Source of the DNA: Phoronis australis
Lineage: Eukaryota > Phoronida > Phoronidae
Length of the DNA stretch: 64,000 nt
Direction: 5' to 3'
Assembly (NCBI GenBank): GCA_002633005.1
Contig: NMRA01000155.1
Location: 1 to 64,000 of the forward strand
Part shown: positions 13,301 through 22,469 of the stretch, piece after piece
Position numbering within the stretch: position 1 is the stretch's first letter
Layout: the number at the start of each line of letters is the position of its first letter
Made by a program: the position numbers and the translations under genes
The notes under the pieces: generated by a model
The model's input: only the letters and a program-made list of their open reading frames with translations
What the model was told of the DNA's origin: nothing
The model's database searches: none

Positions 13301-16300
13301 TATCAAGTGGCATATAACAACGATATTATCCGAGAGTAGAACATGTCAAAATTGCAGGTTTATTCACTTTAAAAATTAGAACCAATGCAATCTCTACCAC
13401 CATAATATTGACAAAGGTGAGACATAAGTGACGTTAAGCACGCGTGTACAAAGTAAATTCAAAACGAGTCAAATACCCTCAAGCCTTGATTAACGAACGC
13501 AACGAAAATACCGAACGCGTTTTCAAGGAATTCCAAACAGTGCAACGCAAGAGCTTTCTGGTTCTTCGCAATACTATTTTCAATTGCGTCTCGGTGTTAC
13601 GCACTTCTGTAACTGTAGTGGTGTTACTGCTTTTGTTCGCATCACGTAATTTCTTTACGAATGGTATTTACGAACCTTATTCTCGCAAGCTTTCACTGCG
13701 ACCTCTGTAGGACTCGATCACTTGATATGCATTTTTGAACGGTATTTCCCCGTATTTAATTCTTGTTTCACTATACATTGTAGTTTACGCTACTTCCCTG
13801 ACGGCAGCGTAAGCTCTCATACCTGCGGGTTTCTTGAACATTTTCACAGAACTCTTTGTAATTCCGTACTTGAAGTCTCTGACATACGGCAAACTGGTGT
13901 ATGGTGGGTGCTGGAAGTTTGCCTCTAAGTCTAATTGAAGTTTCTTGGGAACAAATTTAATCCACTCGTCCCCCTCAGTGTAACATCTGGTGGATCCTGG
14001 CACAGTCGGCTGACTTTGTCGCCGTTCACCACTCAAGCTCAACACAGAAAATTTGCACAGGTCCAACTCTGGTTGTATTGTTACTGAAATCATATATTAT
14101 TTTAAACCAGCTTAGGCTTGACACGTTGAACTACAATAACTGAACGTTGGGCATACATGTACAAGTAAATCTACTAACGTGATATTTTCACTTAACTGCA
14201 AGATTTCAACATTTGAGGCATTAGCAAGTAGGTGACAAATCAGCTGTTATCGAAACAGGACAGATTCTATAGCTTAAAATATGTTCTGAAATGACCAACT
14301 AAATCAGTGTCGGATTTAGGGGGGGGCAATGGGTCAATGCCCCCCCCCCCCCCTAAAATTCTACCCGATTCCATTTTGCGAGTTCAGGTGCGAATTGCTG
14401 ACTAGCACATGCGCGCAACCAGGGGGCCTTGGGGGGTGAATAAACAATGCATAGGCCCTGAATAAACCCCGTTTACCGCAAACCCAAGAATTCGAGACCC
14501 CTGCATTTCCAGATTTTAGGCTGAGCGCGCGCATCTGCCGAAATGCTGCTTATTCCTGTGCCCTGCCCCCCAAAACTCAAAATCCTGGATCCGCCCCTGC
14601 AAACCACCGTAAATCGATCATGATTTACAGTGATGCAGCGCTAGCAGCTCCAATAAACATGTACACACAGCATGGTAATTTCAACAATACTGATGCCACT
14701 TCACGAGGACAACAGCCTAAGTTCAATGGTCGGCTTGCTTCATCCAATTTGTGTACTACTGCAGGGTGAAGCTGGAATTATTGTAAACTGACGTTCACAA
14801 CTGTCGCATGGCTCAGCCCTCTTGAAGACTGTGGACAATCGAGAATGGAAACGCTCGTTTTAAATACTGTATGAAGCTTGGGATAGTCTATGGGGGGTAA
14901 CAAAATGTTCGACACGATAACTGACACGCCGTCTAATTAAACAAGACCACCTATAATAAAACCACTGTCGTAAGACGGGACAAAATATGTACATACAAAC
15001 TGTCTATAGAGGACAAGAACTCTATACGCTCTTGCACAAGGGATACCTGCCTGTGTCTTTACAAGAGGCACACGAGACGACCAGCATCAATGCACTTCAA
15101 TTTTTATTCGTTCACTAGTGTTGCAGTTGTCATAGACATACATGTAACCTATCATCAGAAAGTGTTGAGCACAAGGAAATTCTGCAGCAATCGACATTAC
15201 AGAGAACTTCTATTTTCTCCCTAGAAGGGGTTTCGTGAGTTTTCAAATTTATTTTGCCACCAGGAGACGTAACGCTAGTTTGAACCGTTTGAAAATTGTC
15301 GGGCGTCGTTTTGCCAATGACAAGAATATAGTTTCATGTGCATGCCATGTTTTCCTAGTTGTGCGCCTGGCCACGGACACAGGAAGGAAACACCCGCCTA
15401 CATAGATATATGTGCGCACGTGAAAACATTAAAATTTCATGAAAACGTTGTCATCAACGAACTCAAGGTTTTGTCATCGTACTAGGCTATCGCTAACGGC
15501 CGATATACGCTTCAATGTTTATTCCGGTTGCCTAACCCTAAAAGTATAGATTGGAAAATGGCGCCCGTACACATAGCCCATGGCTTGTGTTGCTGGCTCA
15601 CTCGACCGAATGAGCTCGGTCATGTTTTTAAAACCCAAAGCGTTTTGGTTAAGAATCCAACATTAACAGCTAAACAGGGGCGAAATATAGCTTTAAATTT
15701 CATTACGTACGATCGCATACACCACTTCCAGTCTTCGAGAAGCCTGATGCGCAAGCACAACTGTTTGGATATCCATTACTGCATACTCCAGGGAAACAAT
15801 GGTGTCCAACCCACGAACAACGAGCTGAAAAAAGCTCCAAATAGAGACGATACATGATACATGCATTTGTTTTAACTTTGAAGAAAATTGTTTGGTATTT
15901 AATGAAAACTAATCAGACATAATGTGGAAGTAAGCTGAACAGGTCACAACTAGGAAGCTGATACAAAACCTACGAGTTACATGATAGTATTAAGAAATCT
16001 TCGTTGTACAATGATTTCTCTAACCACTCAAGATAAGAGTTGGCCTCTCAATTAGATGGTAGTTCAGTAGGCCTAGTATATTGTTAATTTGATTTCTGGG
16101 GATTAATAGTATCTATATGTTTTACCTAAACTTATAAAATAAAATGAAAAAGGGAAAACTATAGGAGGTGCAAAAACGATTTTCACTAGAAAAAATCAAA
16201 AATGGCATCCATGAAGCTGTAAAAAAACTATTCGACGTGGTCTTAAGAGGGAAGTGAGGTTCATTATTTTCTAAGTAAGTCGAAATTCTCCGACCCGGAA

Positions 16301-18951
16301 GAAAGAAACAAGAAAAACATCAAAAGCGCCTCCTTACAAAGAAACGATAGGTGACGATGCTCTAGATTTATAGGTTTTACCAAGATGACTATCTGAGATT
16401 TACCGACGATGCGCAAAATCGGTCATTTTGAAAATTGCTAACGGTGTGTTGGAAAACCTGTACATGTATGGTCAGATGACCAATGTAATTTACAATACGT
16501 TTTGATATGTAAATACTCATGGCGCTTCCAAGATTAGTGGAGTGTTCAAGTACATGTAGGCGCAGCATCACACATTGGCACATGGACATACATTGGTATA
16601 TGTATATATACACTACATATTCTAAAGGTAAGACATTAGCAATCGATTTGCCGGTGAGATTTGCATAGATATGTACTTACGGTCACACTTAGTCAACGCA
16701 GTATTAGGTGTAAAAGCACACTTGTGTAGAATGGATTGGTATTGAAGATTGCACTCGAAACATTTCTTATTTTTCGGCCCTTCGTCACATCTCATACGAG
16801 CACAGTTGGCAACTTCGGCGCGCGGACAAGCTGTTAGAAAGGATATTAACGATCACTGACCATTTAACAGTTAACCAAAACTGTCTCGGAAAAGGTACAG
16901 TAGTTATTATACGTTTTGGCGTTTTCAAGCTGCTATAAATCCGTCTTCTGTCACAGACATAAACTTTTGATCTTGCCCACTAATCGTTACGAAATTGACC
17001 TCAAGATGTTCGTAGCTAAATTGAAACCATCCCGGGCTTCGAAGAAATTGAAGGCTCGCTATTGCTTGAGACTCGACTTCACAAGTTTGCTTATTTACTT
17101 TGAGTCCTTTTTTGCGCCGACCGTGGTGCCAAGGAATAACGAATTGCCAGTTCTTTGAGATGGCAAGTTTTCTCCTTGGCCGCAATGCAAGTTCGTATCC
17201 TCTTTATCTTTTAACTTCTGCGCATTTAAAAAAGTACCAATTGACCTTTCACCAAATAATCGGAGACGACGCATCACTATTTGTTGCGCAGGATTCAAAT
17301 CCGAACGAAATTTAACCAATAAAAACAGTACGTGAATGTATATTCAAAGTCGAGAAATGAGATGAATGACGTACGTCCCAAAAAGTGTCGCTCTTAAAAT
17401 ATCCAAGATGGACGAGAAATGTTTTCTTTCGGATACCACGAGCAATTAACTATAAAAACGTAAAGGCTAAGTTTTTAAACAAGTCGCGCATCTATGAACA
17501 CGTACGTTATGCCCAACGCACATGTTGTAAAATAACAAACTACATGTCCTTAATCAATTTGGCTTTTATTTAAACAGAAAAATTAGCCGCTCATAATTCA
17601 ATCTACACTCATCGTCTTCGTTGCGAGAAGTTTGCAATTGTCAACGTATGGATAGTTAGCAGAGGTAATAAACTTACGATCACAACGTGGTGAGTAATAC
17701 TCATCGGCACAGTTGGAGCAGTAGTTAGGTCTTACACAAGTACCTCCGTTGGGGCATGATGTTGACCCAAAACAAACAGCTGTAACACAAGGTAAACACA
17801 CATCAGTTACAAACTGTTGCATGACCTCTGTGAGCAAATTATACCTGTGTTTCTTGGCGAAATCCCTTAAAAAGATTGGTACCCGCTCGTGATTTTTTTC
17901 TTTACGACTTAAAATCGAAGTAGAACTTGGGGATTAGGTACCAGCAGCGTTGTGTTGTGTTGTGTGATGTGCCGGCCGTCAATGAGATGGTTGAATACCG
18001 TTGCTAAGTGCAGAATACTCAATTACTCTAGTTAACGCAACTGACATTAGCAAAGTGAGGACTCTCTTTCTCAGACAAGTGAAAAGTTTACATACATGTA
18101 CTACTTTCAAAATTTGTGGATTGCATGCACTAAACTTCATGATTCAAGGTTCTACAGCAAATAACAGTAAACAACTCAAGGAACTTTCACACCAATCACA
18201 AGAACTTCTCTATTGTTTTTGCCATACTGGTCAGCTGTATCAGGGCAACTATTCTGTGAATGACCATTACGCAATGTAGCGGTTTACAACAGAGTTCATC
18301 ATAACATGTTTGGATGCATAGTATGGGCCACTGACTCAACTGAAAGTCAAAACAGGTTACTATAAACAGCAACGATCTGCTGATGAAATAATATCAAATG
18401 AATAATACTCACATATTAAGTAAAGTAGTAAAGTACAAACCACTGATTTCATGACAAAAATAATGTTGTAGGAAATTGTCATGACTCAAACGATTCAGAT
18501 TCATTTCTAATCAGACGGACATGAGTTTTGGACACAATATGTGGCTCCTTATACATCTGTACCTCAAGACCAAGTGTACATGTAGAGACGCAAGATGCTG
18601 CTAGGGCTGCCATCTTTAATTTGCTGTGTCATACCTTCGCGTTCATGAATCTTCCTTTGTGTAGATGTCGCCAAGAATTGTCCAAAACGGAACTAGATGT
18701 AGATCCTAGTAGGAGCTAGACGCTTACGACCGTTCTGATCCGTCAAAAACTGATATCAGTAATAAACTTAACAACTAAGGACGGTCTTGCCAAGTTGGGC
18801 ATAGATCGATGTCCTGTCATGTACGTGAATTTTTTATGCCAACTGTCATGAACATCTACCATAGAACTTCACGGATACCGAGGCAAAAGCACACACACAC
18901 GCACAAACACACACACTCACGCACGCGTGCATATATATATATGTGTGTGTG

Positions 18952-19013
<62 letters not shown>

Positions 19014-22000
19014 NNNNNNNNNNNNNNNNNNNNNNNNNNNNNNNNNNNNNNNNNNNNNNNNNNNNNNNNNNNNNNNNNNNNNNNNNNNNNNNNNNNNNNN
19101 NNNNNNNNNNNNNNNNNNNNNNNNNNNNNNNNNNNNNNNNNNNNNNNNNNNNNNNNNNNNNNNNNNNNNNNNNNNNNNNNNNNNNNNNNNNNNNNNNNNN
19201 NNNNNNNNNNNNNNNNNNNNNNNNNNNNNNNNNNNNNNNNNNNNNNNNNNNNNNNNNNNNNNNNNNNNNNNNNNNNNNNNNNNNNNNNNNNNNNNNNNNN
19301 NNNNNNNNNNNNNNNNNNNNNNNNNNNNNNNNNNNNNNNNNNNNNNNNNNNNNNNNNNNNNNNNNNNNNNNNNNNNNNNNNNNNNNNNNNNNNNNNNNNN
19401 NNNNNNNNNNNNNNNNNNNNNNNNNNNNNNNNNNNNNNNNNNNNNNNNNNNNNNNNNNNNNNNNNNNNNNNNNNNNNNNNNNNNNNNNNNNNNNNNNNNN
19501 NNNNNNNNNNNNNNNNNNNNNNNNNNNNNNNNNNNNNNNNNNNNNNNNNNNNNNNNNNNNNNNNNNNNNNNNNNNNNNNNNNNNNNNNNNNNNNNNNNNN
19601 NNNNNNNNNNNNNNNNNNNNNNNNNNNNNNNNNNNNNNNNNNNNNNNNNNNNNNNNNNNNNNNNNNNNNNNNNNNNNNNNNNNNNNNNNNNNNNNNNNNN
19701 NNNNNNNNNNNNNNNNNNNNNNNNNNNNNNNNNNNNNNNNNNNNNNNNNNNNNNNNNNNNNNNNNNNNNNNNNNNNNNNNNNNNNNNNNNNNNNNNNNNN
19801 NNNNNNNNNNNNNNNNNNNNNNNNNNNNNNNNNNNNNNNNNNNNNNNNNNNNNNNNNNNNNNNNNNNNNNNNNNNNNNNNNNNNNNNNNNNNNNNNNNNN
19901 NNNNNNNNNNNNNNGCCACGATCGCTTTGTTTTTATCTTTGTCCCCTTCCCGCCTAGCGTCGCTGACTTCCTCACCAAAACGCTCGAAGCATTTTACGGG
20001 AGCAAATTCGACCACTTGATAGACGTTTGTTATCTCCAGGCCGTGTTCCAAGTACCATTTCAGAAGCGGGGACGCCAACAAAATTTTTTTACCGAAGAAA
20101 CTTCCTACCAGAGATCGTCGTGGTCGGCTCATGATTTTGTTTTTCTCGGCATACTCCCGCATAAATTCTCCTAGGTCGTCTCTGGTGATGTCTATGTTCT
20201 TGAATATAGGCTGCCTTTCTGAAAAATGCTCTCTCAGGTGGCTCGGGACTTCGATGTCACACTCCACAACCCCGAACAGAGTACCGTCTAGAACGAACGA
20301 TTTGATTTGTTCGCTCGTCAAGCGGTAGCAACGTTCCGTGGACAACTCTCGTCTTCTCAGAAAAGAACGTAGGGTATCGTATTGAAGTTTCAAATCCTCA
20401 AATTGGCACTCCCAAATCTCTTCGTAATCAAAGCCTTGACATATTATGTAATCCCTATTTTTGTGTTTTCCATAAGCTCACTCATGGCGACGTTTCGTGT
20501 TTCGTTCCTCGTCCTCGGAGTCCCGCCGTCGTTTTTCGTGAGACGACAGTCGTGGCCGTGCCAGTAACATCCTTGGAATTGGAACAGTTTGTGCGACTGA
20601 CGACAGAAACCATCCACCGGAATACGACGCTGACTCACCCTTTTTTCAACCCCGTTGAACTGATGTCGGATACTAATTCCTCGTTGCCACGCTACAAAAT
20701 CCAAACAAGCCGTTGCCTTTCGTACCTTTAATTCGGACATTTGATCAGTATGCTATAGACTACTTTTCTGAACGTTTTGATGATTTTAACATTTAATGCG
20801 GACATTTGATAAATTTGCTATAGACTACTTTTCTGAACGTTTTGATGATTTTATATTCGTATGATTTTTGTAGTGTTGGTTTTTCATTAATACACGTTTA
20901 AACGCTATCGGTTTTATGTTCTGTGTTAGCTGGTCGCTTCTTATTATTACGAGTACGATTCGCTCAGTACCGTCGGGGCCTGCGTTAGACTTTACGCGAC
21001 ATCTGTTGTTGGGTTGGGTGGTTATCCCCTTTTGTATACGCCTTTGTTTTTGATGAGACAGAACGCACAACATACACGACAGTCGGCGTACACGAACTAA
21101 GGTAATCCACGTTTTGTTATTATCATCTTTCTCTTTGTTTCGATTCTCGATCCGTTGCTAGGAGCCGCAAAACGGGCATCGAGGTGCCTCTGTAACCAAT
21201 TAAACCTATTACGTCATGAGGGGTGACGTCATTGACACATCCGTCCGGTTGGTGTCCCTTCCGATCACAGTTATTCCACGTGACCTTTGACCTTTCACAT
21301 AGATGACCTTTGACCGAGACCCTCAAAAGCGGGCGTCTAAACCTCTTACTATACTACTCAAGTACGACTTAGGGAATTTTTGGTACACGGAGTTAAGATC
21401 CTGAAACGTAAGAAAGCATTGTCGAAAGTGTTATTTGACACTTACGGACACAATGTGTGCCGGATCCCGAGTAACCTGAGTTGCATGAGCACGTGAAACT
21501 TCCCTGTGTGTTGGTACACTTTGCATAAGTGTGACAGTTGTGAGTTCCATCGGCACACTCATTCTTGTCTGTGAAAAGAAAATAATTCTTACACCGGAAT
21601 GATCAGTATACAGTGTACATGTATTAATCTCATAATTTTAAACATGCTAATTATGAAAATCAAGCTTTGAAATGTAATCCACTTACTTTTTTCTACTCCA
21701 AAGTTAGCATACATGTATGTGTGCATTTGAGCTCACAGACACTAAGCTGCCAATTACTCCAAAATAAGCATGCATTGTTTGCTGGGATGCCATACATGTA
21801 AGATTGAAAATAATTAACAATGGAAAATGTCATCAAGTTAAAAGTAGACATCAGTTGTGAGACATATATAGCTCATGTGTGAAAGCTTTAGGGTGGCCAT
21901 TATAATACTTTTTCACTTTCAGTTCCATAGAAACATTCATAATTCAGTTTGTATGCGTCGGCAGTCGTATGTTTACCGTACTGCCGCGCCCAATGAGTGT

Positions 22001-22469
22001 CTGTTCAGAACTTGCATAAAAAACACACCGCCAGCGAAAAAGTCATTATTTAAGATATAGGCCGATGGGCAACGTCAAATGAAATAGAGTTCACATTATG
22101 TGGTCATAGTTAATAACTTATATTATCTAAATTATGAATTCATTCACTGAACGGAAAGTCTAAGCATCAAATGCTAGTGTCATAACGTTGAATAAAACAC
22201 GTGTATTGTAACACAGTCACGTACCTTGGCAGAAGTACCAAATCTTGACTTTTTTGTTAAACAATCTGCAAGTATCCCCAAACAAACTGTTAGAAGCAGA
22301 AACGTCACAAGTCCTCTTTCCGTCACATAGTCCACTTACAGTGCCCGTCTTGTCCTTCGGGGAACAGAAAAAATTCTTTACGCCGTAGGTTGCTTCTCGG
22401 ACCTTGATGGCTGTGCCGCTGTCGCATACTACACTAGCTATGTCATCCTCTTCAGCTTCCGCATATTTT
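519..22469 (-). CDS. Large multidomain extracellular protein: SUEL lectin, EGF, Cys-rich and FN3-like repeats (3' end outside window)
   Basis: This is a spliced minus-strand gene read as about 17 exons, roughly 1,830 codons within the window; the last exons lie to the left of position 1. The order from the N terminus is a SUEL/galactose-binding lectin domain, EGF_CA, an EGF-like module, a Cys-rich module, three Cys-containing beta-rich exons, then a long region of FN3-like units separated by D(T/S)SPP or DKTPP linkers. Exon phases agree at nearly every junction. The first five modules after the lectin are all symmetrical phase 1-1. It resembles, from memory, large uncharacterised extracellular proteins of amphioxus, corals and bivalves that carry the same DSSPPE and ELSWKxxFYNDxH stretches. 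The role is likely cell-surface or secreted carbohydrate or adhesion binding; this is inference. Introns hold repeats but no other gene. No transmembrane segment or stop is seen. Confidence 0.8.
1481..2607 (-). CDS. Exon: two or more FN3-like units of the lectin/EGF/FN3 gene
   Basis: The acceptor is ttattttag just above 2607 and entry is phase 1, joining the preceding KWALG end smoothly (G-TAADIQ). About 375 codons are open. Beta-strand patterns of FN3 type repeat ([24 protein letters not shown]). Cysteine pairs and N-glycosylation sequons fit an extracellular protein. The 3' border is uncertain: aag|gttaaa (exon end 1481) and cgg|gtttgt (exon end 1469) both keep phase 0, and neither is a strong donor. 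Confidence 0.78.
3155..3801 (-). CDS. Exon: FN3-like units with DKTPP and DQTPP linkers
   Basis: The acceptor ttgttcttcag precedes 3801 and the donor gtaagc is at 3154-3149; phases are 2 in, 1 out. The translation starts YAVADRCW, continues the previous exon (GIRYYR) without a gap, and contains VDKTPPAFF and IDQTPPST, the linkers typical of tandem extracellular FN3-like repeats in this family. It ends FKWALG. The 1.3-kb intron to the right (3802-5096) shows nothing recognisable. Confidence 0.82.
5097..5431 (-). CDS. Exon: Cys cluster plus FN3-like unit
   Basis: The exon enters in phase 0 after ttataag and leaves in phase 2 through donor gtgaga (5096-5091). It opens with a compact cysteine cluster ([19 protein letters not shown]), then a long strand ending in [13 protein letters not shown], then a unit ending [13 protein letters not shown]. 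The layout of Cys cluster, (D/N)xSPPxxGxVxDG and D-x-ESG is what I remember for the uncharacterised metazoan family named in the gene entry. Confidence 0.82.
5589..5873 (-). CDS. Exon: FN3-like unit with NIDSSPPE linker
   Basis: Acceptor gatttag, donor gtaagc (5588-5583), phase 0-0, 95 codons. The start [11 protein letters not shown] is a typical last strand of an FN3 unit, followed by [16 protein letters not shown] and [17 protein letters not shown]. The D-x-HSSV element before the G-strand recurs in this family. The 1.75-kb intron to the right (5874-7634) has no further exon that I could fit. Confidence 0.82.
7635..7798 (-). CDS. Exon of the lectin/EGF/FN3 gene ([10 protein letters not shown]...TLTDGDTFK)
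   Basis: The acceptor ccttccag is above 7798. The open frame continues past the true end. I place the donor at gtgaat (7634-7629) because this gives phase 0 and joins LTDGDTFK to [11 protein letters not shown] of the next exon, making a sensible strand. Using the later gtgagt near 7527 would leave a phase mismatch. Entry is phase 1 and completes the Gly of NVDG. Confidence 0.72.
9225..9369 (-). CDS. Exon of the lectin/EGF/FN3 gene ([12 protein letters not shown]...)
   Basis: Acceptor cattttag, donor gtatgt (9224-9219), 145 nt, phase 0 in and 1 out. Both phases match the neighbouring exons. The translation [14 protein letters not shown] followed by LRPVEADP is a diagnostic stretch that I associate with uncharacterised invertebrate extracellular proteins of this type. 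The open frame at 8961-9248 in this area is intronic shadow. Confidence 0.78.
9549..10156 (-). CDS. Exon: beta-rich extracellular segment ([12 protein letters not shown]...)
   Basis: The acceptor ttgtatttctatag precedes 10156 and the donor gtaagt is at 9548-9543; phase 2 in, 0 out, about 202 codons. It carries [14 protein letters not shown], two FN3-like halves ([28 protein letters not shown]) and [14 protein letters not shown]. Cysteines and sequons fit an extracellular protein. Confidence 0.82.
11877..12024 (-). CDS. Exon (borders approximate): [21 protein letters not shown]
   Basis: The segment reads [14 protein letters not shown] followed by [11 protein letters not shown], a strand-turn pattern like a bacterial-Ig or cadherin-type edge. 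Entry is phase 1 after ggaag. The next exon needs phase 2, met by donor ac|gtataa (exon end 11877) or gt|gtacct (exon end 11892). I cannot choose between them by eye. Confidence 0.6.
12093..12120 (-). CDS. Possible 28-nt microexon (KSWFVTFVD)
   Basis: A strong donor gtaagt (12092-12087) follows gtggaca, with acceptor ttaacag just before. Read in phase 0 it gives KSWFVTFVD and leaves in phase 1, which suits the next exon (N-VGAS). The exon to its right leaves in phase 2, so that junction does not keep frame as I read it. A further small exon or a base error may be involved. Confidence 0.4.
12265..12418 (-). CDS. Exon: [20 protein letters not shown] segment
   Basis: Acceptor cattgcag, donor gtaaga (12264-12259), phase 1 in and 2 out. 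It translates to [18 protein letters not shown] and later [20 protein letters not shown]. Two cysteines and a Gly/Asp-rich stretch fit an extracellular, possibly cation-binding loop. This is inference. Confidence 0.68.
12894..13079 (-). CDS. Exon: Cys-containing beta-rich module (phase 1-1)
   Basis: 186 nt, 62 codons, symmetrical phase 1-1. The acceptor is aatagag before 13079 and the donor gtaccg (12893-12888). It reads [19 protein letters not shown] then [19 protein letters not shown]. The open frame runs on to a stop at 12856, but the phase-1 donor inside it joins correctly to the next exon (EVD-G-ADVD). Confidence 0.65.
13823..14083 (-). CDS. Exon: segment with CKFSVLSL and two cysteines (phase 1-1)
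   Basis: Acceptor tgatttcag, donor gtatga (13822-13817), 261 nt, symmetrical phase 1-1. It starts [20 protein letters not shown] and ends [11 protein letters not shown] do not recognise a named domain. It joins in phase to the Cys-rich exon on its right and to the module on its left. Confidence 0.68.
14305..14600. mobile_element. Small TIR element (MITE) in intron
   Basis: The left end CAGTGTCGGATTTAGG and the right end, read in reverse, CAGGGGCGGATCCAGG form imperfect terminal inverted repeats. The interior has a run of 14 C and several G/C runs and no open frame. CAGGGGCGGATCCAGG-type ends are common on non-autonomous DNA transposons in animals. No clear target duplication is visible. The rest of the 14084-16680 intron shows nothing I recognise. 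Confidence 0.6.
16681..16830 (-). CDS. Exon: small Cys-rich module (phase 1-1)
   Basis: Exactly 150 nt, bordered by ttctaacag and gtaagt (16680-16675), symmetrical phase 1-1. It encodes 50 residues with seven cysteines ([18 protein letters not shown], then [19 protein letters not shown]). The spacing is not a standard EGF, so it may be a divergent disulfide-rich module. Confidence 0.75.
17678..17779 (-). CDS. Exon: EGF-like domain (phase 1-1)
   Basis: 102 nt, phase 1-1, acceptor gtgttacag and donor gtaagt (17677-17672). The module [19 protein letters not shown], then [12 protein letters not shown], has the six cysteines of an EGF fold in the order C-C-C-C-x2-C-C, with the usual PNGGTC. One module per exon with matching phases is classic for shuffled extracellular domains. 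Confidence 0.85.
18930..19013. repeat. AT/GT microsatellite running into an assembly gap
   Basis: A CA-rich stretch, (AT)n, (GT)n and then a long (AT)n run end directly at the run of N. The repeat probably caused the gap. Long apparent frames across it (YIYIYI...) are artefacts. Confidence 0.95.
19014..19914. other. Assembly gap (901 N)
   Basis: Unsequenced bases. The gap separates a microsatellite on the left from the interior of a DNA-polymerase-like element on the right, so most of that element is hidden here. Confidence 1.
19915..20740 (-). pseudogene. Polinton/Maverick-like family-B (protein-primed type) DNA polymerase fragment, frameshifted
   Basis: Two adjoining minus-strand frames belong to one protein. 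The right one (20444-20740) has [13 protein letters not shown], an endonuclease-like N-terminal motif frequent in invertebrate Polinton-type polymerases, and ends near MSELMENTK. The left one starts close to IWECQF and continues through [25 protein letters not shown] and [13 protein letters not shown], matching DNA_pol_B_2 proteins. The frame changes at a run of A near 20457-20462, where one base fewer explains the break; it may be a sequencing error or decay. The Exo, YxGG and YxDTD parts would be in the gap. It lies in a gene 1 intron in the same orientation. A further weakly similar stretch sits at 20825-21073. Confidence 0.75.
20738..20855. repeat. Direct repeat of about 65 bp, two copies
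   Basis: The words acatttgat..a..tgctatag and actacttttctgaacgtttt followed by gatgatttta occur twice in a row, joined by acatttaatgcgg. It lies just upstream (minus sense) of the polymerase-like frame. Confidence 0.85.
21446..21568 (-). CDS. Exon: calcium-binding EGF domain (phase 1-1)
   Basis: 123 nt, 41 codons, phase 1-1, acceptor cttttcacag and donor gtaagt (21445-21440). The sequence [12 protein letters not shown], then [18 protein letters not shown], fits the EGF_CA pattern: D-x-N-E-C at the N terminus, N-T-x-G-S-F between cysteines 3 and 4, and GYxGxG near the end. Calcium ligands are present. Confidence 0.92.
22225..22469 (-). CDS. Exon: SUEL-type (rhamnose/galactose-binding) lectin domain
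   Basis: Acceptor tccttgtag, donor gtacgt (22224-22219), phase 2 in and 1 out. The exon encodes one SUEL/Gal_Lectin domain: [16 protein letters not shown] at the start, [20 protein letters not shown] in the middle and KIWYFC at the end. These match the YG, C-x-G-x-x-x-C-x-V-x-A-S-N and FGDxC hallmarks of rhamnose-binding lectins and latrophilin N termini. It is expected to bind sugar outside the cell. A signal peptide must lie further right. Confidence 0.92.

Noticed and set aside
18846-20393. Very long frames (up to 515 codons) crossing the 901-base gap on both strands
   Set aside because: Most of their length is unknown bases and an AT microsatellite; only the part right of 19915 on the minus strand has protein similarity.
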